Shown: one piece after another, positions 46,525-63,528 of the stretch
How positions within the stretch are numbered: the first letter of the stretch is position 1
Layout: each line of letters opens with the position of its first letter
From: Synechococcus sp. CC9902
GTDB taxonomy: Bacteria > Cyanobacteriota > Cyanobacteriia > PCC-6307 > Cyanobiaceae
Direction of reading: 5' to 3'
Assembly: GCF_000012505.1 (NCBI RefSeq)
Contig: NC_007513.1
Coordinates: 558,001 to 622,000, forward strand
Length of the DNA: 64,000 nt
Translations under genes and position numbers: made by a program
Notes under the pieces: model-generated
Databases searched by the model: none
What the model saw: the letters and a program-made list of their open reading frames with translations, nothing else
What the model was told of the DNA's origin: nothing

Positions 46525-46907
46525 TTCGCGAACCCACCGCCGCCGTTGCGCCAGCCGCCGCCACCGTTGCCCCAGCCAACCCGATAGCCACCATTGCCCC
46601 AGCTATTGCGGCTGTTGCCGAACTTGCCGCCGCCCTTGCCGTTACCCCATTTGCCGCTGCTCTTACCGCCATTACTCCACTTGTTGCCGTTGCCGTTTTT
46701 CCACTTTCCTTTGGCAACTAGAGCTTCATCTGGCTCGGCATTTTTAAGGAGGCTTTCCCAGTTGCCGTTGCGAGCCGCGTCAATACGAGACTCAACGGTG
46801 TTGTTTGTTTGGTCTGGAGCATTGAAGATCGATGTGGCTTCAGCGCTCTGGCACAGCACAGCACTTGAGGCGAGTAAGGCCTGGAAGGCGATGAGGGAAC
46901 GTTTCAT
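46518..46907 (-). CDS. grrA: GrrA/OscA-type glycine-rich RiPP precursor
   Basis: 129 residues. A signal-like N-terminus (residues 1-24, MKRSLIAFQALLASSAVL then an Ala-rich end) and a leader with NGNWESLL near 47-54 precede a glycine-rich core from about residue 66. The core holds eight aromatic-X-Asn motifs: W69, W77, W87, F96, W103, W112, W119 and F126, each followed two residues later by Asn. That is the pattern of the three-residue cyclophanes made by GrrM/OscB enzymes. The gene lies between grrP and grrM and overlaps grrM. Confidence 0.9.
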   Translation of the reverse strand: MKRSLIAFQALLASSAVLCQSAEATSIFNAPDQTNNTVESRIDAARNGNWESLLKNAEPDEALVAKGKWKNGNGNKWSNGGKSSGKWGNGKGGGKFGNSRNSWGNGGYRVGWGNGGGGWRNGGGGFANW

Positions 46908-46956
46908 TGGTTTAGTTGACGTTTTTTTCAGAGAAATAGCGGACTAAAAGTACGGA

Positions 46957-47814
46957 TCAGTTGGGTGATACGGACATCTCCGAGGTTGTACTGAGTAACA
47001 GGGAGTACAGAGCGGTAATCACTGATTCAGGAAGCATCACGTTGCTACCGGGACCAATCCAGCGGTTCACCATTTCGCGTGTTGCAGCATTGCCGTTGAC
47101 GTATTCCTGCATCGTTTGACCGATCGCGTTGTTGGCTGCGGCTAATAGTTTGCCGTTGTTTTGTTTAACGATGCATCCGATACCTGTGCGGCCGTAGGGA
47201 CGAATCGGAACGAGGTCGCTGTTCTTGGCGTCACTATTTGCGGCAAGCCAAAGCGTGCCACCGGCGAGGGTGGAGATTTTGCCGCTGTCGTAGGCAGCGA
47301 ATGCTTCCGCAGGGGTCGCATAGGCCTGGAGCGAAGCGCTAGGAACAACGGTCTCCAAAATTTTGGCTGAGGAGGAATCCTTCACGACGCCCACTGTCCT
47401 GCCGCGAAGCGATGAAGGCGTGCCGTTGATGGTTGTTTTGGTCAGTAAGCGGGTTCCACCAATCGCAAATGGAATGGTGTAGCTCACTTTTTCGGCCCGA
47501 CCCCAATCAAAGGCCACACCGCAAGCGATGTCTGCTTTACCGGATGTGATGGCTTTCATTCCATCCTCTGCGGACGTCGTCGGAATGAATTTGAGAGTGC
47601 GTCGACCTGCCTGATCTTTGATCAGGTTCAACATGTCGACACCAAAGCCTTCGTAGGTATCACCCGACTTTTGATAAAGCGGCTTCACGTCTTCAAAAAT
47701 CACGGCCTTCAACGACGTCCTTTTCGCAAAAGGTCCGGCGGCAGCATCAACGGTGGTGAATAAAGGGGCTCCAAGAGCAATCACACCCAATGTTGAAGCA
47801 AGAAGTGCTCGCAT
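46957..47814 (-). CDS. grrP: GrrP-type extracellular solute-binding protein
   Basis: 285 residues. A signal peptide (about 1-25, ending DAAAG) precedes an SBP_bac_3 fold: YEGFGVDMLNLIKDQAGRR, SGKADIACGV, IPFAIGGTRLL and RTVGVVKDSSSAKI. It begins the Grr cassette, 49 bp upstream of grrA. In described cassettes this protein is a companion of unknown duty, perhaps in peptide or amino acid binding. No permease or ATPase is beside it. Confidence 0.85.
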   Translation of the reverse strand: MRALLASTLGVIALGAPLFTTVDAAAGPFAKRTSLKAVIFEDVKPLYQKSGDTYEGFGVDMLNLIKDQAGRRTLKFIPTTSAEDGMKAITSGKADIACGVAFDWGRAEKVSYTIPFAIGGTRLLTKTTINGTPSSLRGRTVGVVKDSSSAKILETVVPSASLQAYATPAEAFAAYDSGKISTLAGGTLWLAANSDAKNSDLVPIRPYGRTGIGCIVKQNNGKLLAAANNAIGQTMQEYVNGNAATREMVNRWIGPGSNVMLPESVITALYSLLLSTTSEMSVSPN

Positions 47815-47954
47815 TCGTATAGCGCTTTGGTCTTGTTCTACCCGTCAGATTCCGGCAAAAGATGTTCTTTTGAGATGCGTAAAGCAAGTTTGCTCGATTC
47901 GGACCATCCCCATCCCCCTGCGGATTCATATAGAAGTGTCAGGACTGCTCATGA

Positions 47955-49061
<1,107 letters not shown>

Positions 49062-49098
49062 AACCCTTGCTACCGTCTCGCCCACAGATAGCGAAACG

Positions 49099-49818
49099 AT
49101 GGCGGATCTTCAAACGCAAATGAAGCACGCGGTTGCTGATGCCGCGGTCGAGCAGATCAAAGACGGCATGGTTCTCGGTCTTGGTTCCGGATCCACTGCA
49201 GCACTTATGATTCGCGCTCTTGGAGCGAAGCTCGCTTCAGGAGAACTTAAAAATATTGTGGGTGTGACAACTTCCTTTCAAGGGGAGGTTTTGGCCGCCG
49301 AACTGAACATCCCTTTATTGAGTCTTAACGCTGTTGATCGGATCGATCTGGCCATCGATGGTGCCGATGAGGTGGATCCGAGTTTTCAGCTCATTAAGGG
49401 TGGTGGTGCATGCCATGTTCAGGAAAAACTGGTTGCAGCCATGGCTGATCGATTTGTGGTGGTGGTGGACTCCACGAAACTGGTCGATCGTCTCAACTTG
49501 GACTTTTTATTGCCGGTGGAGGTGTTGCCAGGGGCTTGGCGGCAGATCCAAAAGACTTTGGCCGCAATGGGAGGCAGTGCCGAGCTTCGTATGGCCCAGC
49601 GGAAGGCTGGTCCGGTGGTGACCGATCAGGGCAATCTTGTGCTCGATGTGAAGCTCGAGGGTGGAATCACCGATCCAGCTTCTTTAGAGAAGGCAATCAA
49701 CAACGTTCCAGGCGTGTTGGAAAACGGGTTGTTCGTCAATCTCACCGATGAAGTTTTGGTGGGTGAAATCTCGGATGGTGTTGCAGGCGTTCGCAGCCTT
49801 GAGCGGCGCCTTAGTTGA
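49099..49818 (+). CDS. rpiA: Ribose-5-phosphate isomerase A
   Basis: 239 residues. Interconverts ribose-5- and ribulose-5-phosphate in the pentose phosphate and Calvin cycles. Motifs: GLGSGSTA near 27, DGADEVD near 86 and KGGGAC near 97, with VVVDSTK near 122. The ATG at 49099 gives the usual length; the open frame extends further upstream into the protease gene but would add ~29 residues. Its last 8 bp overlap the convergent hisD. Confidence 0.96.
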
Positions 49819-51142
49819 GCCGACGCCTTACGGATTCGGCATGGCTATGGAGTCCTTCGCTCGTCGCCAGTTCTTGAACAGCTGATCCTGTGGCTTCAAG
49901 GGCCGCGCGGTTAAAACCGATCAAAGACGTGTGACGCATGAATGTTTCAACACTTAGGGCTCCACTAAAACGAGCTGCGCCACAGGTGGGCAGGGTGTGA
50001 TTCGGACCGGCTAAATAATCACCAACCGCCTCCGGTGACCAAGGGCCCAGAAAAATGGCACCGGCATGTTGGATCCGTTCAGCCAACGCCTGGGGACGTT
50101 CCACCAACAGTTCCAAATGCTCTGGAGCGAAGCTGTCGCTCAACTCGGCGCAGCTTTCGAGGTCGTCGCAGACCACCACCAACCCCCAGTTGCTGATTGA
50201 GGCCTCGCAGATTTCGCGGCGCGGGTGCCCCTCGAGTTGTTGCTCGATTTCATGGGGAATCTGCTCAGCCAAGGCTGGATTGGTGGTGATCAGAACCGCA
50301 GCGGCGAGCGGATCATGCTCGGCTTGGGCTAACAGGTCTGCGGCAACTTGATCAGGTTTGGCGCTTTGATCAGCGATCACTAAAACTTCACTAGGCCCCG
50401 CCAGGGAGTCGATGCCCACTTGGCCATAGACAGCTTGTTTGGCCAAGGTGACGTAGAGATTTCCAGGTCCGCTGATCACGTCCACCTTGGGAACGCTGTT
50501 TGTTCCGTAGGCCATAGCTGCGATCGCTTGGGCCCCACCAAGGCGAAAGACGGTTCGAACCCCTGCGAGATGCGAGGCCGCGAGAACCACCGGATTGACC
50601 GTTCCGTCGCGACCTGCCGGCGAACAGATCACAACCTCTTTGACCCCAGCAACCTTCGCTGGTACAGCATTCATCAAGACTGTGCTGGGATACGAGGCTC
50701 GACCTCCTGGCACGTATAAACCAGCTCGATCCACCGGCCTCCAGCGGCGTCCAAGCCGTTCTCCATAGGGCCCCTCGGTGGCGATATCCGATGGCCGCTG
50801 ACGTTGATGAAAGTCGGTGATGCGCCGATGCGCGAGCTCTAGGGCGTCCTGAAGGTTGGCCGGCAGGTTGCGCCATGAACGCTCGAGCTGCTCCTGGGGA
50901 ACAGCGACCGGATTTGGACGGAAGCCGTCAAAGCGCTCTGTGAATTCGACAACTGCGGCATCCCCCCGGGCTCGGACTTCGGACAGAATCGTGTCCACAC
51001 GTGACTGTGCATCTCGTTGTTGGGCATGAGCCGTCCGTTGGACGAGGCGCTGGAGTTCTCCTTTGGCCTGCTCCGGATCTCGCACGATGCGGAGTGAAAA
51101 ACCCGCCGGACTCTTCTCAGGCAAGGAACGATTTGGGTTCAT
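49811..51142 (-). CDS. hisD: Histidinol dehydrogenase
   Basis: 443 residues. Zn/NAD enzyme of the last two steps of histidine synthesis. Seen: [16 protein letters not shown] near 138, the segment [13 protein letters not shown] near 255 with zinc and substrate contacts, [15 protein letters not shown] near 285, and the late FAPEHLELL with a zinc-ligand His. I placed the start at ATG 51142; the frame opens at 51181. It stands alone, without other his genes. Confidence 0.95.
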
Positions 51143-51203
51143 TCCCCTCAAATTAAGACCCGGACTGGTGAGGCGCTGCAAGGTCGTGGCCCCATCGAAC
51201 TAA

Positions 51204-51548
<345 letters not shown>

Positions 51549-51595
51549 ACATCGTCAACGGGCAGAATGGGTCGAAAGCGCGTTTCGGCCCACCT

Positions 51596-52384
51596 GTGTC
51601 GCCCACCTCGACGCTGATCGACAGCCACTGTCACATCGTTTTTAGGAACTTCGAGGAGGACCTCGATGAGGTTGCTACACGCTGGAGAGATGCTGGCGTA
51701 AGGGCTCTGTTGCATGCATGCGTCGAGCCCGCCGAGATTCCTGCGATCCGTGCTTTAGCTGATCGTTTTCCAGAGATGCGCTACTCCGTTGGGGTCCATC
51801 CGCTCGACACACAGCACTGGTGCCCAGATACGGTTGATGTGCTGCGTCAGGCGGCTCTCGATGACTCCCGGGTTGTTGCAATTGGCGAGCTTGGCCTCGA
51901 TTTATTCCGCGACAAAAATCTGGAGGAGCAACTCGCCGTGCTTCGCCCGCAGCTTGATCTGGCTGTTGAGTTAAATCTTCCCGTGATTGTTCATTGTCGG
52001 GATGCTGCCGAGCCGATGCTGGACGAGCTCCGCACGCGACGATCTGAGGGCCTTTGCCCTACCGGTGTGATGCATTGCTGGGGAGGGACTCCGGAGGAAA
52101 TGCACGCTTTTCTCGATCTTGGCTTCTATATCAGTTTCAGCGGGACCGTCACATTTCCAAAGGCCCTCGCGACCCACGCCTGTGCCGAGCAGGTTCCTGA
52201 AGACCGTTTTTTGGTTGAAACCGATTGTCCTTTCCTGGCTCCAGTGCCAAGACGTGGCAAGAGGAACGAACCGGCTTTTGTGGCCTCAGTGGCCTCTCGT
52301 GTTGCCGATTTGCGCGGTGTAGACGTCGACCGGGTTGCCGCTGTGACGACGTCCAATGCGCGCCGTCTTTTCAAACTGCCTTGA
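51596..52384 (+). CDS. tatD: TatD-family metal-dependent DNase
   Basis: 262 residues from a GTG start. Amidohydrolase-fold nuclease. Metal ligands: DSHCHIV (HxH) near 10, GELGLD with the bridging Glu near 102, PVIVHCRDA near 130, and the Asp of VETDCPFLAP near 205. The C-terminus matches TatD. Likely co-transcribed with rpsT, and upstream of the rpoB leader. Confidence 0.95.
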   Translation: MSPTSTLIDSHCHIVFRNFEEDLDEVATRWRDAGVRALLHACVEPAEIPAIRALADRFPEMRYSVGVHPLDTQHWCPDTVDVLRQAALDDSRVVAIGELGLDLFRDKNLEEQLAVLRPQLDLAVELNLPVIVHCRDAAEPMLDELRTRRSEGLCPTGVMHCWGGTPEEMHAFLDLGFYISFSGTVTFPKALATHACAEQVPEDRFLVETDCPFLAPVPRRGKRNEPAFVASVASRVADLRGVDVDRVAAVTTSNARRLFKLP

Positions 52385-52671
52385 ATCCCTAACCTGCTGA
52401 AGGAGAGGGCATCACGCTATGTAAGATGTCGTATTGGCCTGGCCATAGACCGGTTCCCCGTGTCTGTGGTGCCTGAAGCGTCCATTCCCTTCCGGTGCAC
52501 TTGTCTCGTTAGCTGATCTGCCCCGCGATTGCTGAGCTCAACAGTTGGTTTGTTGGTCTTCTCCTTGGAAGACTCATTCCCTCGCTGTCGTTCTCATAAC
52601 TCGCTAACCAGATCTGCGTGCTGAGTTCAGTCCAGTCCTTTTGTTCCTTCGTCCTCCCTGCCGGTCCCCGC
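52385..52671 (+). promoter_or_regulatory. rpoB upstream region with candidate promoter and hairpin
   Basis: A 287-bp gap ahead of the polymerase operon. TAAGAT at 52422-52427, preceded by TG, could be an extended -10, which would leave a ~245-nt leader. A 6-bp hairpin (GTCTTC 52556-52561, GAAGAC 52568-52573) lies inside it. Neither is proven. Confidence 0.3.
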
Positions 52672-55600
52672 ATGAGCAGCAGCGCGATTCAGGTCGCCAA
52701 GACCGCCACCTTCCTCCCAGACTTGGTGGAGGTTCAGCGGGCCAGCTTTAAGTGGTTCTTAGATAAAGGTTTGATTGAGGAGCTAGAAAGCTTCTCTCCA
52801 ATTACCGACTACACCGGCAAGCTTGAGCTGCACTTCATCGGTAGTGAATATCGACTTAAGCGCCCTCGCCACGATGTGGAAGAGGCCAAGCGCCGCGACG
52901 CGACGTTTGCATCGCAGATGTATGTCACCTGCCGACTCGTTAACAAGGAAACGGGTGAGATTAAAGAGCAGGAGGTATTTATAGGCGAATTGCCTCTAAT
53001 GACTGAACGTGGCACGTTCATCATTAATGGTGCTGAACGCGTGATCGTGAACCAGATCGTGCGTAGTCCAGGTGTCTATTTCAAAGATGAAATGGATAAA
53101 AATGGTCGTCGTACTTACAACGCCAGTGTGATCCCCAACCGTGGGGCATGGCTGAAGTTTGAGACAGATAAAAACGATCTTCTACACGTTCGAGTTGATA
53201 AAACTCGCAAGATCAATGCCCATGTACTCATGCGTGCCATGGGTCTTTCCGACAACGATGTGTTGGATAAGCTCCGTCACCCGGAGTTTTATAAGAAGTC
53301 GATTGATGCCGCTAACGATGAAGGCATCAGTTCTGAAGATCAGGCTCTGCTTGAGCTCTACAAAAAGCTGCGTCCCGGCGAACCACCATCGGTGAGTGGT
53401 GGTCAGCAGCTTCTGCAAACCCGCTTCTTTGATGCAAAGCGCTACGACCTTGGTCGGGTTGGTCGCTACAAAATCAACAAAAAACTCCGCCTCACGATTC
53501 CAGACACCGTCCGCACCCTCACCCATGAGGATGTCCTGTCGACTCTGGATTACCTAATCAACCTGGAGTTGGATGTTGGCGGTGCCAGCCTCGATGACAT
53601 TGATCACCTCGGCAACCGTCGCGTTCGTTCTGTCGGTGAATTGCTTCAGAACCAGGTTCGTGTCGGACTGAACCGACTTGAGCGGATCATCAAAGAGCGA
53701 ATGACGGTTGGTGAAACCGATTCACTCACTCCAGCTCAACTGGTGAATCCAAAGCCCCTCGTGGCAGCCATTAAGGAATTCTTTGGCTCCAGTCAGCTGA
53801 GCCAGTTCATGGATCAGACCAATCCCCTGGCTGAGCTCACCCACAAGCGCCGTATTTCTGCCCTCGGTCCAGGTGGCCTCACCCGGGAGCGTGCCGGTTT
53901 TGCTGTTCGTGATATCCATCCTTCTCACTACGGGCGTCTTTGTCCGATTGAAACTCCAGAAGGTCCGAATGCCGGTCTAATTAACTCTTTGGCGACGCAT
54001 GCGCGTGTCAATGAGTACGGCTTCATTGAAACACCGTTCTGGAAAGTCGAGAACGGTGTTGTGATTAAGTCTGGCGATCCTATTTATCTCTCGGCCGATC
54101 GAGAAGATGAAGTTCGAGTTGCTCCTGGTGATGTTGCCACCGAGGACAACGGTGAAATCAAAGCTGATTTGATTCCCGTTCGCTATCGCCAAGATTTTGA
54201 AAAAGTTCCACCAGAACAAGTTGATTACGTCGCTCTATCACCCGTACAGGTGATTTCAGTGGCGACCTCTTTGATCCCGTTCTTGGAACACGACGACGCC
54301 AACCGCGCTCTGATGGGTTCCAATATGCAGCGCCAAGCTGTTCCTCTGCTGAGGCCAGAACGCGCTCTTGTCGGAACTGGACTCGAGACTCAGGTGGCTC
54401 GAGATTCCGGAATGGTTCCAATTTCAAGAGTGAATGGAACCGTTGTTTATGTCGATGCCAACGCCATCGTTGTTCTCGATGAAGACGGTCAGGAGCACAC
54501 GCATTTCCTACAGAAGTATCAGCGTTCCAACCAAGACACCTGCCTAAATCAGCGTCCAATCGTCCATCAGGGTGATCCGGTGATTGTTGGTCAGGTCTTG
54601 GCGGATGGTTCCGCCTGTGAAGGCGGTGAAATTGCCTTGGGACAAAATGTTCTGATCGCTTACATGCCCTGGGAGGGATACAACTACGAGGATGCCTTGC
54701 TCGTCAGTGAGCGCCTGGTGACCGACGATCTCTACACCTCGGTACACATCGAGAAGTACGAGATTGAAGCCCGCCAGACCAAACTGGGCCCAGAGGAAAT
54801 CACCCGTGAGATCCCCAATGTTGCTGAGGAAAGCCTTGGCAATCTTGACGAAATGGGAATTATTCGTGTTGGTGCTTTTGTTGAAAGTGGCGACATTTTG
54901 GTGGGTAAGGTCACTCCCAAAGGTGAGTCGGATCAACCACCCGAGGAAAAACTGCTCCGCGCCATCTTTGGTGAGAAAGCTCGCGACGTGCGAGATAACT
55001 CACTTCGTGTTCCTGGCACGGAGCGCGGTCGAGTTGTTGATGTTCGGATCTATACCCGCGAACAAGGTGATGAGCTTCCACCTGGCGCAAACATGGTGGT
55101 TCGCGTCTACGTGGCGCAGCGCCGCAAGATTCAGGTCGGCGACAAAATGGCTGGTCGCCATGGCAATAAGGGAATTATCAGCCGCATTCTTCCCCGTGAA
55201 GACATGCCTTACCTACCCGATGGCACCCCGGTCGACATCGTGCTGAACCCTCTGGGTGTGCCGAGTCGTATGAACGTTGGCCAGGTGTTCGAATTATTGA
55301 TGGGCTGGGCTGCGTCCAACCTCGACTGCCGCGTCAAGATCATTCCTTTTGATGAAATGCACGGGGCTGAGAAGTCTCAGCAGACGGTGACCACGTTCCT
55401 CACCGAGGCAGCAAAACTGTCAGGAAAAGACTGGGTCTACAACCCCGAAAATCCTGGAAAACTTGTCCTTCGTGACGGTCGTACTGGTCTTCCTTTTGAT
55501 CAACCGGTTGCCGTGGGCTATTCGCACTTCTTGAAATTGGTGCACCTTGTCGATGACAAGATTCACGCCCGTTCCACTGGCCCTTACTCCTTGGTGACTC

Positions 55601-55965
55601 AGCAGCCACTTGGTGGTAAGGCCCAACAAGGTGGCCAGCGTTTGGGTGAAATGGAAGTTTGGGCTCTTGAGGCTTATGGCGCTGCTTACACCCTGCAAGA
55701 ATTGCTCACCGTCAAATCCGATGACATGCAAGGTCGTAACGAGGCCTTGAACGCCATTGTGAAAGGCAAGCCAATTCCTCGCCCGGGGACGCCCGAATCC
55801 TTCAAGGTGCTCATGCGTGAGCTCCAATCCCTTGGTTTGGATATCGCGGTCTATACCGAAGAAGGCAAAGAAGTCGATCTGATGCAGGACGTGAACCCGC
55901 GTCGAAGTACCCCAAGTCGTCCGACCTATGAGTCGCTTGGGGTCGCTGATTACGACGAGGACTGA
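52672..55965 (+). CDS. rpoB: RNA polymerase beta subunit
   Basis: 1097 residues from the ATG at 52672; the frame opens 54 bp earlier but [11 protein letters not shown]... is the normal length. Shows RPGEP/SG segments of the N-terminal lobe, the rifampicin region ([31 protein letters not shown]), [27 protein letters not shown] and the C-terminal [19 protein letters not shown]. The rifampicin region looks wild type (QFMDQ, HKRR). First gene of rpoB-rpoC1-rpoC2. Confidence 0.97.
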   Translation: MSSSAIQVAKTATFLPDLVEVQRASFKWFLDKGLIEELESFSPITDYTGKLELHFIGSEYRLKRPRHDVEEAKRRDATFASQMYVTCRLVNKETGEIKEQEVFIGELPLMTERGTFIINGAERVIVNQIVRSPGVYFKDEMDKNGRRTYNASVIPNRGAWLKFETDKNDLLHVRVDKTRKINAHVLMRAMGLSDNDVLDKLRHPEFYKKSIDAANDEGISSEDQALLELYKKLRPGEPPSVSGGQQLLQTRFFDAKRYDLGRVGRYKINKKLRLTIPDTVRTLTHEDVLSTLDYLINLELDVGGASLDDIDHLGNRRVRSVGELLQNQVRVGLNRLERIIKERMTVGETDSLTPAQLVNPKPLVAAIKEFFGSSQLSQFMDQTNPLAELTHKRRISALGPGGLTRERAGFAVRDIHPSHYGRLCPIETPEGPNAGLINSLATHARVNEYGFIETPFWKVENGVVIKSGDPIYLSADREDEVRVAPGDVATEDNGEIKADLIPVRYRQDFEKVPPEQVDYVALSPVQVISVATSLIPFLEHDDANRALMGSNMQRQAVPLLRPERALVGTGLETQVARDSGMVPISRVNGTVVYVDANAIVVLDEDGQEHTHFLQKYQRSNQDTCLNQRPIVHQGDPVIVGQVLADGSACEGGEIALGQNVLIAYMPWEGYNYEDALLVSERLVTDDLYTSVHIEKYEIEARQTKLGPEEITREIPNVAEESLGNLDEMGIIRVGAFVESGDILVGKVTPKGESDQPPEEKLLRAIFGEKARDVRDNSLRVPGTERGRVVDVRIYTREQGDELPPGANMVVRVYVAQRRKIQVGDKMAGRHGNKGIISRILPREDMPYLPDGTPVDIVLNPLGVPSRMNVGQVFELLMGWAASNLDCRVKIIPFDEMHGAEKSQQTVTTFLTEAAKLSGKDWVYNPENPGKLVLRDGRTGLPFDQPVAVGYSHFLKLVHLVDDKIHARSTGPYSLVTQQPLGGKAQQGGQRLGEMEVWALEAYGAAYTLQELLTVKSDDMQGRNEALNAIVKGKPIPRPGTPESFKVLMRELQSLGLDIAVYTEEGKEVDLMQDVNPRRSTPSRPTYESLGVADYDED

Positions 55966-56026
55966 CGGATCAACGAACGAACCGACAACCCGCTTCTTCT
56001 TCCTTAATCGTCTTCCTTAATCGTCA
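55966..56026 (+). repeat. Perfect 13-bp tandem repeat before rpoC1
   Basis: CTTCCTTAATCGT occurs twice back to back (55999-56011 and 56012-56024), ending 2 bp before the rpoC1 ATG. There is no obvious ribosome site between. Confidence 0.7.
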
Positions 56027-57931
56027 ATGACCAACAGCAACCTCCGTACCGAAAATCACTTCGATTACGTCAAGATCACACTTGCATCGCCCGAGCGGGT
56101 GATGGAGTGGGGTCAGCGCACCCTTCCTAATGGACAGGTGGTTGGCGAAGTCACCAAACCGGAAACCATCAATTACCGGACGTTGAAGCCCGAGATGGAC
56201 GGGCTTTTTTGCGAGAAGATTTTTGGCCCTTCTAAGGACTGGGAATGCCACTGCGGTAAGTACAAACGTGTGCGTCACCGCGGCATTGTTTGTGAACGTT
56301 GTGGTGTTGAGGTCACGGAGAGCAGGGTTCGCCGTCATCGGATGGGCTTCATCAAGCTCGCCGCTCCGGTATCCCATGTTTGGTACCTCAAGGGGATCCC
56401 GAGCTATGTGGCCATTCTTTTGGATATGCCGCTCCGCGATGTTGAGCAGATTGTTTACTTCAACTGCTATGTCGTTCTTGATCCAGGTGATCACAAGGAT
56501 CTGAAGTACAAGCAGCTGCTGACGGAAGATGAATGGCTGGAAATCGAAGATGAGATTTATGCAGAAGAGTCTGAAATTGAGAATGAACCGGTTGTTGGCA
56601 TTGGTGCCGAAGCCCTGAAGCAACTTCTTGAGGATCTCAGCCTTGAAGAAGTCGCGCAGCAGCTACGTGAAGACATCAATGGCAGTAAGGGCCAAAAACG
56701 CGCCAAGCTGATCAAACGTCTTCGCGTGATCGATAACTTCATCGCGACGGGTGCTCGCCCCGATTGGATGGTGCTTGACGTTATCCCAGTGATTCCACCG
56801 GATCTCCGTCCGATGGTTCAGCTGGATGGTGGACGTTTTGCTACGTCCGATCTCAATGATCTTTACCGCCGCGTGATCAATCGGAACAACCGCTTGGCTC
56901 GGTTGCAAGAAATCCTGGCGCCCGAGATCATTGTCCGCAATGAGAAGCGGATGCTTCAAGAAGCCGTTGATGCATTGATCGATAACGGTCGTCGAGGTCG
57001 CACGGTTGTTGGTGCGAATAATCGGCCGCTGAAATCACTAAGCGACATTATTGAAGGTAAGCAGGGACGTTTCCGTCAGAACCTTCTCGGCAAGCGTGTT
57101 GATTATTCAGGCCGCTCCGTGATCGTGGTGGGTCCAAAACTGAAAATGCATCAGTGTGGATTGCCAAAGGAAATGGCGATTGAGTTGTTCCAGCCATTTG
57201 TGATTCACCGTCTGATTCGTCAGAACATCGTTAACAACATCAAGGCGGCCAAGAAACTCATTCAGCGTGCCGATGATGAAGTGATGCAGGTTCTGCAAGA
57301 GGTGATTGATGGTCACCCAATCATGTTGAACCGGGCTCCAACCCTGCACCGATTGGGCATTCAGGCCTTTGAACCCAAGTTGGTTGATGGTCGTGCAATC
57401 CAACTCCATCCTCTGGTTTGTCCGGCGTTTAACGCCGACTTTGACGGCGACCAAATGGCCGTCCATGTTCCGCTTGCGATCGAGGCTCAGACCGAGGCCC
57501 GCATGTTGATGTTGGCTAGCAACAACATCCTCTCTCCTGCAACAGGGGAGCCGATCATCACTCCATCGCAGGACATGGTGTTGGGGTCTTATTACCTAAC
57601 CGCCTTGCAGCCCGATGCAACCCAACCCGAATTCGGCGATCGCAGTGCAACGTTTGCAGGCCTTGACGATGTCATTCATGCCTTCGACGACACCCGCATT
57701 GGCCTCCACGATTGGGTCTGGGTTCGTTTCAACGGAGAAGTTGAAGATGATGATGAACTGCAGGAACCACTGAAGTCGGAAACCTTGAGTGATGGAACAC
57801 GGATTGAACAGTGGACTTACCGACGCGATCGCTTCGACGAAGAGGGAGCGCTGATAAGCCGTTACGTCCTCACCACTGTTGGCCGGGTGGTTATGAATCA
57901 CACCATCATTGATGCGGTGGCCTCAGCCTGA
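56027..57931 (+). CDS. rpoC1: RNA polymerase gamma subunit (N-terminal beta' part)
   Basis: 634 residues. Cyanobacteria split beta' in two; this is the N-terminal part. The zinc ribbon is in [20 protein letters not shown] (near 72), the switch and catalytic region in [12 protein letters not shown] (near 480, Asp triad binding Mg2+), preceded by [17 protein letters not shown]. It begins 61 bp after rpoB. Confidence 0.97.
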   Translation: MTNSNLRTENHFDYVKITLASPERVMEWGQRTLPNGQVVGEVTKPETINYRTLKPEMDGLFCEKIFGPSKDWECHCGKYKRVRHRGIVCERCGVEVTESRVRRHRMGFIKLAAPVSHVWYLKGIPSYVAILLDMPLRDVEQIVYFNCYVVLDPGDHKDLKYKQLLTEDEWLEIEDEIYAEESEIENEPVVGIGAEALKQLLEDLSLEEVAQQLREDINGSKGQKRAKLIKRLRVIDNFIATGARPDWMVLDVIPVIPPDLRPMVQLDGGRFATSDLNDLYRRVINRNNRLARLQEILAPEIIVRNEKRMLQEAVDALIDNGRRGRTVVGANNRPLKSLSDIIEGKQGRFRQNLLGKRVDYSGRSVIVVGPKLKMHQCGLPKEMAIELFQPFVIHRLIRQNIVNNIKAAKKLIQRADDEVMQVLQEVIDGHPIMLNRAPTLHRLGIQAFEPKLVDGRAIQLHPLVCPAFNADFDGDQMAVHVPLAIEAQTEARMLMLASNNILSPATGEPIITPSQDMVLGSYYLTALQPDATQPEFGDRSATFAGLDDVIHAFDDTRIGLHDWVWVRFNGEVEDDDELQEPLKSETLSDGTRIEQWTYRRDRFDEEGALISRYVLTTVGRVVMNHTIIDAVASA

Positions 57932-57942
57932 ATCACGCCTGA

Positions 57943-62073
<4,131 letters not shown>

Positions 62074-62103
62074 CCGTTCACCTTTGCGCTCGTTATTGAT
62101 TGA

Positions 62104-63311
<1,208 letters not shown>

Positions 63312-63528
63312 GCATCCGTGAGGTATTTTGAGGCGTTAATTATTCGTTTTTTGTTAAAATATTTCCTGGATTTTTAATTTTTATCAACTGTATTTGTTGA
63401 TGATCTTTGCGGTGTTTGATGTTGTTTGGTGGTGTGATGATTTCATGTCGATCTGCATGCTCTTAGGTCTCTTCTGCCCTGATCGTTCCCTCCTTGTTCA
63501 AGACTTGAGGCATTGGTGGACAGGGTGA

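Noticed and set aside
63312..63528. AT-rich gap after rlmN with inverted repeat ATCAAC/GTTGAT
   Set aside because: The 6-bp hairpin has a T-run on the wrong side for a terminator of rlmN, and no gene reads leftward into it; I give it no role.
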